Source: Gemmatimonadota bacterium
GTDB lineage: Bacteria; Latescibacterota; UBA2968; GCA-2709665
NCBI GenBank assembly: GCA_028874335.1
Contig: JAPPJY010000088.1
Location: forward strand, 260,255-324,254
Direction of reading: 5' to 3'
Length of the DNA stretch: 64,000 nt
The number at the start of each line of letters is the position of its first letter. Within the stretch, counting starts at the first letter, position 1. Of the stretch, positions 8,364 through 16,688 are shown one piece after another. The notes under the pieces are model-generated. The model worked only from the letters and a program-made list of their open reading frames with translations, made no database searches and was not told where the DNA came from. Both the position numbers and the translations under genes were made by a program.

Positions 8364-8870
8364 ATGTCTCGTGATATCGGCCCGGGAACTCACCTGTATT
8401 GGTCGGCGAAATCCGGCCTTCGCTCCGGAGCCGTTGTAAGGCCCGGAGACTTCAAGAACTATCTGATGCGTCAGGTTCTGATCGAAGTCCAAACGGGCTC
8501 TCCAGCGGTAACGGTTCCAAATGCCGCCGAGACAGGTCGTGCGATGTTGGAACTCGCGTGGGAGACCGTTCGTCAACGGGAATTTCCCAATAGGCCAAGT
8601 CGGTTTGAATGCCTCTTTCTCTGGACGGAAGCGGGTGCTGCCAGGCGATTCGACTCCCACAGGGAAGCGTGCGAACTGTATGATGTCGAGATTCTTGAAT
8701 GCGCGCGCGCGTTCGCTGCTGATATGAACCTGATAAGTTACTTCGAAGCGTCTGAATCCCTTGCATCGATGTTCGAGAGGGCGCGAAGATACTGGCAGGC
8801 CGAGCGGAAGGACGAGCACGGGGAGATTCTGTTGGAAGGGACAATTCGGATCCAGGGAACAATCTCGTAG
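8364..8870 (+). CDS. DUF2441-like protein
   Basis: This 168-residue soluble protein resembles the DUF2441 group. The recognisable parts are the N-terminal LYWSAKSGLRSGAVVRPG, the central helix LELAWETVRQREFPNRPSRFECLFLW near residues 62-87, and the C-terminal ARRYWQAERKDEHGEILLEG. The function of the family is unknown, but members sit in phage and defence neighbourhoods and share a fold reminiscent of ADP-ribosyl-binding proteins; that link is from memory and weak. It has a good AAGGAG site 10 bases before the start. The 283-bp gap downstream carries no gene I can support. Confidence 0.5.
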   Translation: MSRDIGPGTHLYWSAKSGLRSGAVVRPGDFKNYLMRQVLIEVQTGSPAVTVPNAAETGRAMLELAWETVRQREFPNRPSRFECLFLWTEAGAARRFDSHREACELYDVEILECARAFAADMNLISYFEASESLASMFERARRYWQAERKDEHGEILLEGTIRIQGTIS

Positions 8871-9153
8871 ATGAAAACCGGGGTTGGCTGGCGGCTGGCC
8901 AATCGGGCCATCGGCAATGCGTTTAGCGAGTTCGAAAGCCGTAACGACGATAACACGAACGTGTCGCAAGAACACAATCACCCCATTCGGCAAATCTGGC
9001 ACAGAACTCAATTACACCAAATCGGAACCGTTTGATGAATACCCATACACCTACCGGTCACCGGAAAGGACGTTTTGTGGCATGCCACAAGTACGTGTCT
9101 CGCAACGTGTGAAGTGACTTGAAGCTTTGCCAGGTCATCAGAAAGAGAGAGCC

Positions 9154-9981
9154 ATGGTACTGGAACACGATACGATCGCAAATCATCCATTTCCTAATAC
9201 AAGGCCCGATGTCAAGATACTCGAGAGTTCTGAGAAGATAGACGAAATCGATTGCCCGGAGCTGCAGTGGTGGTTTGCCGTCCCGCGACTTGGCGAACAC
9301 TGCCTCACGTCAGCCTATGAGTCCGACACGTTGGCGTTAACCGCGGTCGTCGAGATTGTGTCCACTGTTCCTGCAAAGATCCTGGACACCGACTGCGTCG
9401 AACTCCGACTGAAAGAATGGTCGGCTCGGGACGATTGGCCGGTAGAATTCAACCCTGGTCTCATGTATGCGCTGCTGGACGAACAGCAGGCCAGGTGGCT
9501 TTCCGTTGTCAAGACTCGAGATGGACGACGGGTTATTGAAACCGAGGGTGACAAGTGGTTTGAGGAGAACTGGGGGGGAAAGATGAGCCGCCGGATCGTT
9601 GACGATGGTCGCTACCGGCGCCAACCCGACGGCTCGTATAGAACGACCAACGGTAAAGGGCTGGGTGCAGGCACATACGATGTAACGATCGCCGGTAACA
9701 CTTTCTGTTGTCTGCGGGTTCTGGACCCCATTCCGGGGCTCTCTACACCGAACGGCGGCGAACTTGTGGAGGCTTTCGTTGAACGCGGAGGGCGGACCGT
9801 ATTCTTTAGACGATACGATGGTCAGTTCTACCGAGACGGCGATCTGGTCAGGAAGTATCCGGACAATCGCCGAATCGTCATCAACGACACGGTGTATGTG
9901 CATCATGACTGCAGCGGGCGGGCTCACGACACCATCACGCAATTCGCGTTGCAACCTGCACGTTCGGAGTCAGGTCAATGA
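9154..9981 (+). CDS. Stand-alone copy of a sigma-factor C-terminal accessory domain
   Basis: This 275-residue protein aligns along its whole length with the C-terminal half of the ECF sigma factor encoded at 39392-40720. Shared blocks are CPELQWWFAVPRLGE (sigma: CQELRWWFAVPRVDE), ALTAVVEI, DCVELRL, a Trp-rich middle, NTFCCLRVLDPIPG, ERGGRTVFFRRYDG and the C-terminal VYVHHDCSG...DTITQF (sigma: FVHWYDN...DTAL). It has no DNA-binding part of its own. I infer an accessory or sensory domain released from a sigma factor, possibly a regulator. ATG 9154 behind AAAGAGAGAG is chosen over 9127. Confidence 0.65.
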   Translation: MVLEHDTIANHPFPNTRPDVKILESSEKIDEIDCPELQWWFAVPRLGEHCLTSAYESDTLALTAVVEIVSTVPAKILDTDCVELRLKEWSARDDWPVEFNPGLMYALLDEQQARWLSVVKTRDGRRVIETEGDKWFEENWGGKMSRRIVDDGRYRRQPDGSYRTTNGKGLGAGTYDVTIAGNTFCCLRVLDPIPGLSTPNGGELVEAFVERGGRTVFFRRYDGQFYRDGDLVRKYPDNRRIVINDTVYVHHDCSGRAHDTITQFALQPARSESGQ

Positions 9982-9994
9982 CTGCGTTTGAATT

Positions 9995-10085
9995 GCGCAT
10001 TACACAGCAGTTTTGCGACGGCGGCTACGCCGCCCTGGCCTTCGGCTACCACCTTCTCGGTTCGCGAGCCTGAGTCGATATAAAA
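9995..10085 (+). repeat. Intergenic repeat, copy 2 of 2
   Basis: This is the partner of 560-650: GCCGCCCTGGCCTTCGGCT followed by a TTCTCGGTTCGC block. It also contains its own small inverted repeat, GGCGGCTACGCCGCC. It lies between the orphan accessory-domain gene and the transglutaminase-like gene. Confidence 0.4.
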
Positions 10086-10124
10086 TACGGGAAGAGAGAA
10101 TCAACAATACTTGAGGAAGTAACG

Positions 10125-11021
10125 ATGAATTACCAGTTCAGGCTAAACTGCGGGCTCTTACGCTTGTTTGACGAGTTTGACTCCTCGCCGGATGAGTCGG
10201 CGCCTCGCTTCCAATATGAACTCTCGCATCCTGAGCTCGAACGTCTGCGCGAAGAATATAGCCTTGATCAGGTTGCGGGAGGAGGAGACGAGTGGTCAAA
10301 GGTCCTGAACTTGATGCAGTGGATGTCTGAAGGCGTATGCCACAGAGGCGACATAACCAAATCGCGGCCCGAAGTCTGCGAATCGGTGCCCATGAACGCT
10401 TCGGGACTTCTAAGGTATTCGTTCGGCAAGGGTGAGGACTGTGGTATCAACTGCTACATGCTGTCTATCGTGCTTACAGAGGCCTGCCTTTCGATTGGAT
10501 TGCGGAGCAGATTGGTATCTCTGAATCCGCTGAATCCGTACGACTTTGATAATCATGTGGTATCGGTGGTCTGGTGTACTTCTCGCTCGAAGTGGGTGAT
10601 GGTTGACCCTTCGTACAATGCGTATCTGCGTGACTCTGACGGATTGATTCTGAATCCATGGGAAACCAGGGACCGCCTATGCCGACACAGGACGATTTTC
10701 TGCAACGACGAATTGAGTCACAACGGAGCCAGGTACAGCTCGGAAGACTATCTGACGTACATGGCGAAGAACCTGCTTTACATGCACTCCCCCTGCTTCA
10801 ACGGCTTCGGGAGTGTTACCTCAGGGAAGACGTGGCTCACGCTGGCCCCGAAAAACCTGGACGTATGCAAGCGAGAGACATACAACATGAAGTGGCGTGA
10901 GGAGGCCGAGAGCGGGAACTGGGAGTACGATGATCTTCAGAGTCGTCTTGAGAGACGAAGGCGGGCGGGAGGCCACGCGGTCACGTCTTCTGTCGCGTCT
11001 TTTGCTCAGGCGCCGAGCTGA
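10125..11021 (+). CDS. Transglutaminase-fold protein
   Basis: This 298-residue cytoplasmic protein has the Cys-His-Asp triad arrangement of the transglutaminase-like superfamily. The nucleophile region is GEDCGINCYMLSIVLTEACL near residues 104-123, with a helix leading to LRSRLVSLNP. The histidine is in FDNHVVSVVW and the aspartate in WVMVDPSYNAY. Bacterial members act as peptidases or amidases more often than as cross-linkers. The tail after residue 260 is Arg/Ser-rich and probably disordered. A GAGGA site precedes the start. A related role with the preceding accessory-domain gene cannot be shown. Confidence 0.7.
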   Translation: MNYQFRLNCGLLRLFDEFDSSPDESAPRFQYELSHPELERLREEYSLDQVAGGGDEWSKVLNLMQWMSEGVCHRGDITKSRPEVCESVPMNASGLLRYSFGKGEDCGINCYMLSIVLTEACLSIGLRSRLVSLNPLNPYDFDNHVVSVVWCTSRSKWVMVDPSYNAYLRDSDGLILNPWETRDRLCRHRTIFCNDELSHNGARYSSEDYLTYMAKNLLYMHSPCFNGFGSVTSGKTWLTLAPKNLDVCKRETYNMKWREEAESGNWEYDDLQSRLERRRRAGGHAVTSSVASFAQAPS

Positions 11022-11204
11022 ATAGAATACCGGGAGAGAGTTGGCTGGATCTGAATTCTAACTTCATATTTATCATTTATTTACGTTGTCGAGCACGCGC
11101 TGCATGGCGATTGGGCCCAACCCGGGTGAACGGGTGATGAATCGTGGGGACCAGAGCCAGCACGTTGTGGGAGTGTAAACGGAGCCAGTCTGAAGCGAGA
11201 GCAC

Positions 11205-11996
11205 ATGAGTCACCCGATGACATCCATAGCTACCTCCTTTGCATACGACTGTCCACTTGAGGATTTACTTCCCTTGATAGCTAAGGCAGGATTCACGCAT
11301 GTCTCGCTTGGCGCACAAGAGCCACATTCGAGCTACCTTGGAGACGCGAGGAGATCCGGTTTGCGGAATCTCCTGCTTGACTGCAACCTGCATATGGACA
11401 CAATTCACGGCAAGCCACTTCACCTTCCGCAGGCGCATTCGACCCTGGCCGGCACGGTTGAATCCGCGGCCTTTCTCGATGTACCGACGGTCGTGGTGCA
11501 CGCCGGTCCATTCGTCCTGGATTCCAGGGAGATGCATGAACACCTCGAGGCGGCTCTCGCCACCTGCGAGGCTCTGACTTCAATCCTTCGGGACAACGGA
11601 GTTAGATTAGCACTGGAGAATGTTCATCCCGGACCCGCCACGGATCTTGTTCGACGCGCACTTGGCAATTTACCAGGTGATGTTTTCGGATTTTGCTATG
11701 ACTCTTCACATGATCAAATGGGAGGTCCCAGGCCCTTTACATTGCTCGAGGATATGTCAGATCGGCTTCTGGCGCTTCACTTGTCAGACCGGGTCCGGGA
11801 GTATGTTGACCATGTCATTCCCGGCGATGGGTTCATTGACTGGGAAAATCTGTGCGGGCTTATCCGAAACACCAGCTACGGTGGGCCAGTTACACTTGAA
11901 GTTCTGACAGAACATTCGAGGGTGAAGGAGAGGAAAGAATTCGTGCGGCTGGCTTTCGAGCAAGCCGCGAGGCTGTACGATCTTACCTTTGCATAA
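11205..11996 (+). CDS. Xylose isomerase-like TIM-barrel protein
   Basis: This 263-residue protein belongs to the AP endonuclease 2 / sugar-phosphate isomerase-epimerase superfamily. Metal-ligand positions are recognisable: LALENVHP (Glu) near residue 138, GFCYDSSHD (Asp, His) near 163, LHLSDR (His) near 190, PGDGFIDW and the C-terminal VTLEVL (Glu). It should isomerise or epimerise a sugar or polyol derivative. A paralogue is at 61931-62746. It is followed by FMN reductase and ornithine cyclodeaminase-like genes in the same direction, a likely catabolic or tailoring unit. Confidence 0.75.
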   Translation: MSHPMTSIATSFAYDCPLEDLLPLIAKAGFTHVSLGAQEPHSSYLGDARRSGLRNLLLDCNLHMDTIHGKPLHLPQAHSTLAGTVESAAFLDVPTVVVHAGPFVLDSREMHEHLEAALATCEALTSILRDNGVRLALENVHPGPATDLVRRALGNLPGDVFGFCYDSSHDQMGGPRPFTLLEDMSDRLLALHLSDRVREYVDHVIPGDGFIDWENLCGLIRNTSYGGPVTLEVLTEHSRVKERKEFVRLAFEQAARLYDLTFA

Positions 11997-12186
11997 GGGG
12001 AAGAAGCCTGACCACCGGAAGTTTGGCTCAGGTCGAACAACACGCCGAATAACAGGTCCGCCTGAGCGCCGGTCGCGTTCGCTCCCACGACCTCGCGCAA
12101 CCCACATTCGCTGTACTCAGGAGGTTCGCCGGTGGCAAGAATGTCGTAGGCCAGGCGATGCCGGTCGATCAGGAAGGAAGTTTCGG

Positions 12187-12765
12187 ATGGAAATCTCAGT
12201 CGTCAGCAGCAGTCTCGATGCCCGCAGTCGCAGCAGGGTGCTTGCTGACCTGTGTCGGATAGCCCTGGAGGACAAGGGGCATTCTGTTGACTTCATCGAT
12301 CTTCGACAGCTTGATCCGCCGAATTTCGACGATGACGAGATCTATTCATCCGAGGTTTACCAGTCGTGCCACAAGATCATTGCGGCAGCCGATGCGGTCA
12401 TATTGGCCAGTCCGGTATACAACTGGGCGTGTTGCGCGGAGCTCAAGAAATTCGTCGAATATATGGGCTCGACGCCGCCAGGCGGATCGCTCAGAGGCGC
12501 TTTCTATGACAAGGTCGTGATGTTTGTCAATTCGGCCAGCTATCCGCACAGCTATATGGCGTTTGCTTCTCTCGCAACCTCCCTGATGCTGGATTTCAAG
12601 TGCATTGTCAGCCCCTACAATGTCTATGCGCACGGCGACAATTGGGGTGAGGGAGGCGAACTCGACGACGCGACGACGGCCAGATTGGTCAAGTCACTAT
12701 CTGTACTGATTGAGCTTGCGGAGCGACTCAAGAGCCGATCATACGTGTCGAACTGGGAAATCTGA
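12187..12765 (+). CDS. NADPH-dependent FMN reductase-like flavoprotein
   Basis: This 192-residue flavodoxin-fold protein begins with the phosphate-binding strand-loop MEISVVSSSLDARSRSRVLAD. It continues with VILASPVYNWACCAELKKFVEY near residue 77, the family's SPxYN flavin contact. The C-terminal half KVVMFVNSASYPHSYMAF fits the rest of the fold. It probably reduces FMN or uses bound flavin to reduce a small substrate. ATG 12187 follows AGGAAG and starts the fold; the frame open further upstream is arginine-rich and non-homologous. The next gene begins 27 bases after its stop, suggesting co-transcription. Confidence 0.7.
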   Translation: MEISVVSSSLDARSRSRVLADLCRIALEDKGHSVDFIDLRQLDPPNFDDDEIYSSEVYQSCHKIIAAADAVILASPVYNWACCAELKKFVEYMGSTPPGGSLRGAFYDKVVMFVNSASYPHSYMAFASLATSLMLDFKCIVSPYNVYAHGDNWGEGGELDDATTARLVKSLSVLIELAERLKSRSYVSNWEI

Positions 12766-12792
12766 CTTCAACTACAAACGAAAGGATCATTG

Positions 12793-13851
12793 ATGCCGCG
12801 CCATGACATTCATTGCCGTTTCTTTTCACAGGAAGACCTCCTTGCCGCCGGATGCCTGGACATCCGGATGGCGATGGACGCTGCCGAGTCGGCAATCCGT
12901 GCATTTGACAAAGGAGACGTTCTGTTTCCTGACAAGATCGTGCAGATCTTCAACGATGAAACCCAGGAGAGAATAAACTGCCTGCCGGCGACGTTCAAGG
13001 ATAAGGAGATTTGCGGCATGAAGTGGGTGTCGGTCTTTCCACCGAATCCGGTCAAACATGGGATTCAGAATCTCTCGGCAGTGATCATCTTGTCGGAGAT
13101 TGTCCATGGATTCCCGATCGCGTTCATGGAAGGCACGCTGTGTTCCAACATTCGGGTTGGGAGCATCGGCGCGCTGGCCGCCAAATATCTGGCCCGTCAG
13201 GACGCAACATCGATCGGATTCATCGGCGCCGGTGAACAGGCAAAGATGCATCTGATCGCGATGAAGACTGCCATACCATCCCTTACGACATGTCGTGTGG
13301 CCGCAAAGCTGGTTGCCGAGGAAGAACAGTTTACAAGGGAAATGTCTGCAATCGTTCCCGATATGGATTTTTCGATGGCGAATTCAGACCTCGAACGTGC
13401 CATTGACGGAGCGGACATCATTGTCACGGCAACCAGTGCACAGGCGCCGCTGCTTAAGGCGGACTGGATGAAACCCGGTGCTTTCTACAGTCACATTGGT
13501 GGCTGGGAAGATGAATACAACGTGGCGAAACTGTGCGATAAGATTGTGTGCGATGACTGGGAGACCGTGAAACATAGAACTCAGACGCTCAGTCGTATGT
13601 ACAAGGAGGGCCTGCTGGCGGATGACGACTTGTACGCTAATCTCGTGGAATTGGTCCGTGGTACGAAGCCGGGGAGGGAAAACGACGACGAAAGAATCTA
13701 TTTTAACGCGGTGGGTCTGGCCTACGTTGACGTCGGGATCGCCATTGCCATGTATGAGAGAGCCCTCGAAGCGGGCCTGGGACAGGATCTGCAGATACAG
13801 CGCGAGATGATATTCGAGCACGCAGACCTTAAAGATTGGGTACGGCTGTGA
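12793..13851 (+). CDS. Ornithine cyclodeaminase / mu-crystallin family protein
   Basis: This 352-residue protein has the OCD/mu-crystallin layout. The N-terminal substrate domain contains KEICGMKWVSVFPPNP and AVIILSEIVHGFPIAFMEG. The NAD-binding motif is IGFIGAGEQAKMHLIAM near residue 137, followed by the domain segment GADIIVTATSAQAPLL and the C-terminal DVGIAIAMYERA. Family members deaminate ornithine, reduce ketimines or act as alanine or tauropine dehydrogenases. The actual start is ATG 12793 with AAAGGA six bases upstream. It probably forms an operon with the FMN reductase and, more loosely, the sugar isomerase-like gene. Confidence 0.8.
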   Translation: MPRHDIHCRFFSQEDLLAAGCLDIRMAMDAAESAIRAFDKGDVLFPDKIVQIFNDETQERINCLPATFKDKEICGMKWVSVFPPNPVKHGIQNLSAVIILSEIVHGFPIAFMEGTLCSNIRVGSIGALAAKYLARQDATSIGFIGAGEQAKMHLIAMKTAIPSLTTCRVAAKLVAEEEQFTREMSAIVPDMDFSMANSDLERAIDGADIIVTATSAQAPLLKADWMKPGAFYSHIGGWEDEYNVAKLCDKIVCDDWETVKHRTQTLSRMYKEGLLADDDLYANLVELVRGTKPGRENDDERIYFNAVGLAYVDVGIAIAMYERALEAGLGQDLQIQREMIFEHADLKDWVRL

Positions 13852-14057
13852 CCAATCCCTCCACGTGTAAAGGCCAGGAGAGATCATCCTCAAACAGACG
13901 GAATCGCATGTGCGAGATTCCCCGGCCCCTAAGATACTGAACAGAAAGCCATAAAGCGGCCCCCCGAACCATCAAACGCTATCCACGCCGGGGTCTAAAA
14001 ACCATCTACTGTTACCCGCAATGCGCCGGTAAGGCCGGTTCGGGGCCCGGAAAACCA

Positions 14058-15035
14058 ATGGAAGCCATATATCCCAGATCCAGAGACGAAACGGGCCCGC
14101 TGCCCGACCAGCGAGAGATTGTGGATCTCTGCAAGCGATTCTGGGATCTGGAAGTAAACAACGTCTGCAGGGCGAACTCACAGTGCGTCTTCTTTTGTGA
14201 CAGTCTCCGGGACGGACGGGTTGTGTTCCGCGTGAATCCGGGATGGGATGGTTCGAACCACCCCAGGACCATCGTGGAATTCGTTCGGCATCTTGCCGAT
14301 CGCGGCGCGCCTTGTCCCGACATCCGTCCAACCACGGATGGCAGCCCCTGCAAATCCGTTCGAGACCTTGTGATTTCGGTCGAAAGCTTCCTGGAAGGCA
14401 AGGTTGTAGACCGCGTCGATACGCTCCGCAGCGTGGGCGAGGCGCTCGCACGGGTTCACGATGCGAGCGAAGACTTTCCAATCTTCAGTTCAGAAGTCAA
14501 GGATGCGCGGTTGTACATTTCTGATGCGCTTGAGTATTGCGAGAGGACGACGTTCTCCTCTAACGCGGCGGAAGCGGTCGCCTTGCTTCGGGCACAGTTG
14601 AATAACACGCCGAACAGGATGAACGTCCGTTGGCTCCTTTGTCGCGGAGACGTGCGAAGTTGGAACACAATTGCTTCCCCGTCGGGTGAGGTCCGATTCA
14701 CCGACTTCAATTCGGCTCACTTCGCTCCGGCGCTTGTGGACGTGGTGATGGTCCGGATGCAATGGCTGATCGGTACCGTGGGTCGACAGCTTTCAGATGA
14801 CGAAATGCAGCGATTCGTGGCGGGGTATTTCTCAGTACGGCCTCCCTCCGAAGATGAACGTACCGCACTCCCTCTCATCTTCGCGGCCTGGTATGCCAGA
14901 CGACTCTGCCAACTCCACCGGAAATGGAGCCCGAGTTCGCCCAATCGGAAAACCTGGGAACTGGATGACCGTATACTCGCTCTACCGCATGCGGCGATTC
15001 GCATGGGCGAGGCTGCAATCGAAGGCATAGATTGA
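14058..15035 (+). CDS. APH-fold protein with altered catalytic loop
   Basis: This 325-residue protein is recognisable as an APH-like kinase by its overall plan. The N-lobe contains NSQCVFFCDS and VVFRVNPGW, the hinge is ISVESFLEGK, and the C-lobe has LLCRGDVRSWNTIA followed by VRFTDFNSAHFAP. In the catalytic loop the histidine of HxDxxxxN is replaced by arginine (RGDVRSWN), and the DW motif reads DF. The catalytic aspartate and the metal asparagine remain, so activity is possible but not assured. It lies just upstream of the ABC exporter genes; a 34-bp gap would allow co-transcription. Confidence 0.65.
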   Translation: MEAIYPRSRDETGPLPDQREIVDLCKRFWDLEVNNVCRANSQCVFFCDSLRDGRVVFRVNPGWDGSNHPRTIVEFVRHLADRGAPCPDIRPTTDGSPCKSVRDLVISVESFLEGKVVDRVDTLRSVGEALARVHDASEDFPIFSSEVKDARLYISDALEYCERTTFSSNAAEAVALLRAQLNNTPNRMNVRWLLCRGDVRSWNTIASPSGEVRFTDFNSAHFAPALVDVVMVRMQWLIGTVGRQLSDDEMQRFVAGYFSVRPPSEDERTALPLIFAAWYARRLCQLHRKWSPSSPNRKTWELDDRILALPHAAIRMGEAAIEGID

Positions 15036-15069
15036 AAGTCGAGAATCACGCTTCCGGATCCAACCATCC

Positions 15070-15861
15070 ATGCACCTTTACACCTACCTGCTGAAGCTCC
15101 AGCTGCTCAACGCGCTGGCCTACCGCTTCGAGTATCTCTCGTCAATCGGGCGGAACCTTTTTTTCCTCCTCGGCTCCGTCTTCCTCTGGCGCACAGCGTA
15201 TCGCGGGATCGACGAGGTCGCCGGGGTCACCGAAGCGCAGATGGTCACGTATGCCGTCGTCGCCGTGCTGATGAATGCTTGCTTCACGGTCAGCATCGAC
15301 GACGTGCTCTTTGCAAAGATCCGCGCAGGTGAAATCGCGCTCGACCTGATCCGGCCGGTGAACCTCGTCTGGTACTGGATGACGGAAGATGTGGGGCGTT
15401 CGATGGCGGCAGTCACGCAGTTCGCCCTGCCCCTGCTGGCCATCTCGCTCCTCTTTGTTGCTCCACCGCTGCCGGCGGGCGTGGGCGCGTTGTTGCTGTT
15501 TTTACCGAGCTGTGCGCTGAGCTTTCTGCTGCTGTGGCTGCTCAGCGTCCTGGTCGGCATGACGGCCTTTTGGGTCACCGACTTTGGGGACGTGAGTTCA
15601 GTGAAGACCAGCCTCGTCTTCGCCCTGTCGGGACGATTGGTGCCCATGTGGCTGTTTCCCGACTTCATCGCCGATGCTTCGCGGTGGCTGCCCTTCCAGT
15701 ACATGTTCCAGGCGCCGCTGGAGATCTACATCGGTCGCGTTTCTGCCGCTGAGATTGTCCACATCTTCACTGTGCAAGCGCTCTGGGTCGTGGTCTTCGC
15801 CCTGCTCGCGGGTCTTGTCTGGACACGCGCCCAGCGGCGGGTTTTCGTGCAGGGAGGATAG
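15070..15861 (+). CDS. ABC-2 type exporter permease, first subunit
   Basis: This 263-residue integral membrane protein has about six hydrophobic segments. They start with IGRNLFFLLGSVFLWR and include MVTYAVVAVLMNACFT and several long Leu-rich stretches. It matches the ABC-2 permeases encoded beside COG4586-type ATPases, with the DLIRPVN and GRLVPMWLFPDF wording typical of that group. It forms a heterodimeric channel with the next gene. The three-gene set is tightly packed (8 and 3 bases apart). The substrate is unknown; relatives export drugs, lipids or peptides. Confidence 0.8.
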   Translation: MHLYTYLLKLQLLNALAYRFEYLSSIGRNLFFLLGSVFLWRTAYRGIDEVAGVTEAQMVTYAVVAVLMNACFTVSIDDVLFAKIRAGEIALDLIRPVNLVWYWMTEDVGRSMAAVTQFALPLLAISLLFVAPPLPAGVGALLLFLPSCALSFLLLWLLSVLVGMTAFWVTDFGDVSSVKTSLVFALSGRLVPMWLFPDFIADASRWLPFQYMFQAPLEIYIGRVSAAEIVHIFTVQALWVVVFALLAGLVWTRAQRRVFVQGG

Positions 15862-15869
15862 GTAATCCC

Positions 15870-16685
15870 GTGATCGCCGACTTGTGTCATCACCTGTCCG
15901 TTGGGGCCATGTATGGCCGTTTGTCGATGCAGCGGGCGCTGGAGTATCCGTTCTCGCTGCTGAGCATCTGCCTCGGTCTGGGCTTCAACTATATCTGGAT
16001 CGGCGTCGCCCTCAAGGTGCTGGTCGACCGGTTCCAGCCGTTATCGGGATGGACTTTCGCACAACTCGCCTTTCTGTACGGGCTGAGCCTGATGAGCCGC
16101 GGCGTCATGTCCATCCTGTCATTTCAGTCGCGGCAGATCGATCGGTTCGTCACGCGCGGCGAGTTTGACCTGATGCTTCTCAGACCTCTGGAGATTACGT
16201 TCCACTTTTCCTGCCACAGAATCAATGTCGTCGGCCTCGTGCATCTTGGCATCGGAGCGGGCTACTTCCTCTACGGGGCCAGGCTGTCCGGCTTTGTCTG
16301 GACCCCGCTCAATGTCGCCGAGGTACTCCTCGTCATCGCCGGCGGGACCCTGATCTACTGGTCCTACCTCACTCTCATCAGCTCCATCGCGTTCTGGACC
16401 ATGCGAAGCCAGCCCCTGGTGGACGCCAGCATGGAACTGATGGCGCGTGGGACGTTCTATCCGCTGACCGTGTACCCGTGGCCCCTGCAGGCGCTATTGA
16501 CCTTTGTTCTGCCCCTCGGCTTCATCGGGTTCTACCCCGCCTGCGACTTCCTCGGCCAGAGCGCGAACACGTCTCTGCCACTCGACGTGGCCCTGTGGAC
16601 GCCCGTTGTGGGTGTCGCCATGCTCGTCCTGGCGCTGGCTGTCTTTGCCGCAGGCCTCCGCCGCTATGAAAGTGCAGGTTCGTAG
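15870..16685 (+). CDS. ABC-2 type exporter permease, second subunit
   Basis: This 271-residue membrane protein is the partner of the preceding permease. It shares the family pattern: an N-terminal cytoplasmic stretch with RALEYPFSLLSICLGLGFNY, LSRGVMSILSFQSRQIDRFV, GEFDLMLLRPLEI and a C-terminal cluster of hydrophobic helices. Translation starts at a GTG 8 bases after the upstream stop, with AGGATAGG as ribosome-binding site. The pair of permeases and the ATPase gene downstream form one transport unit in the inner membrane. Confidence 0.8.
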   Translation: MIADLCHHLSVGAMYGRLSMQRALEYPFSLLSICLGLGFNYIWIGVALKVLVDRFQPLSGWTFAQLAFLYGLSLMSRGVMSILSFQSRQIDRFVTRGEFDLMLLRPLEITFHFSCHRINVVGLVHLGIGAGYFLYGARLSGFVWTPLNVAEVLLVIAGGTLIYWSYLTLISSIAFWTMRSQPLVDASMELMARGTFYPLTVYPWPLQALLTFVLPLGFIGFYPACDFLGQSANTSLPLDVALWTPVVGVAMLVLALAVFAAGLRRYESAGS

Positions 16686-16688
16686 ATC

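Noticed and set aside
8884-9117. 77-codon frame between the DUF2441-like gene and the accessory-domain gene
   Set aside because: The translation has no recognisable features and no good start; it is treated as untranslated.
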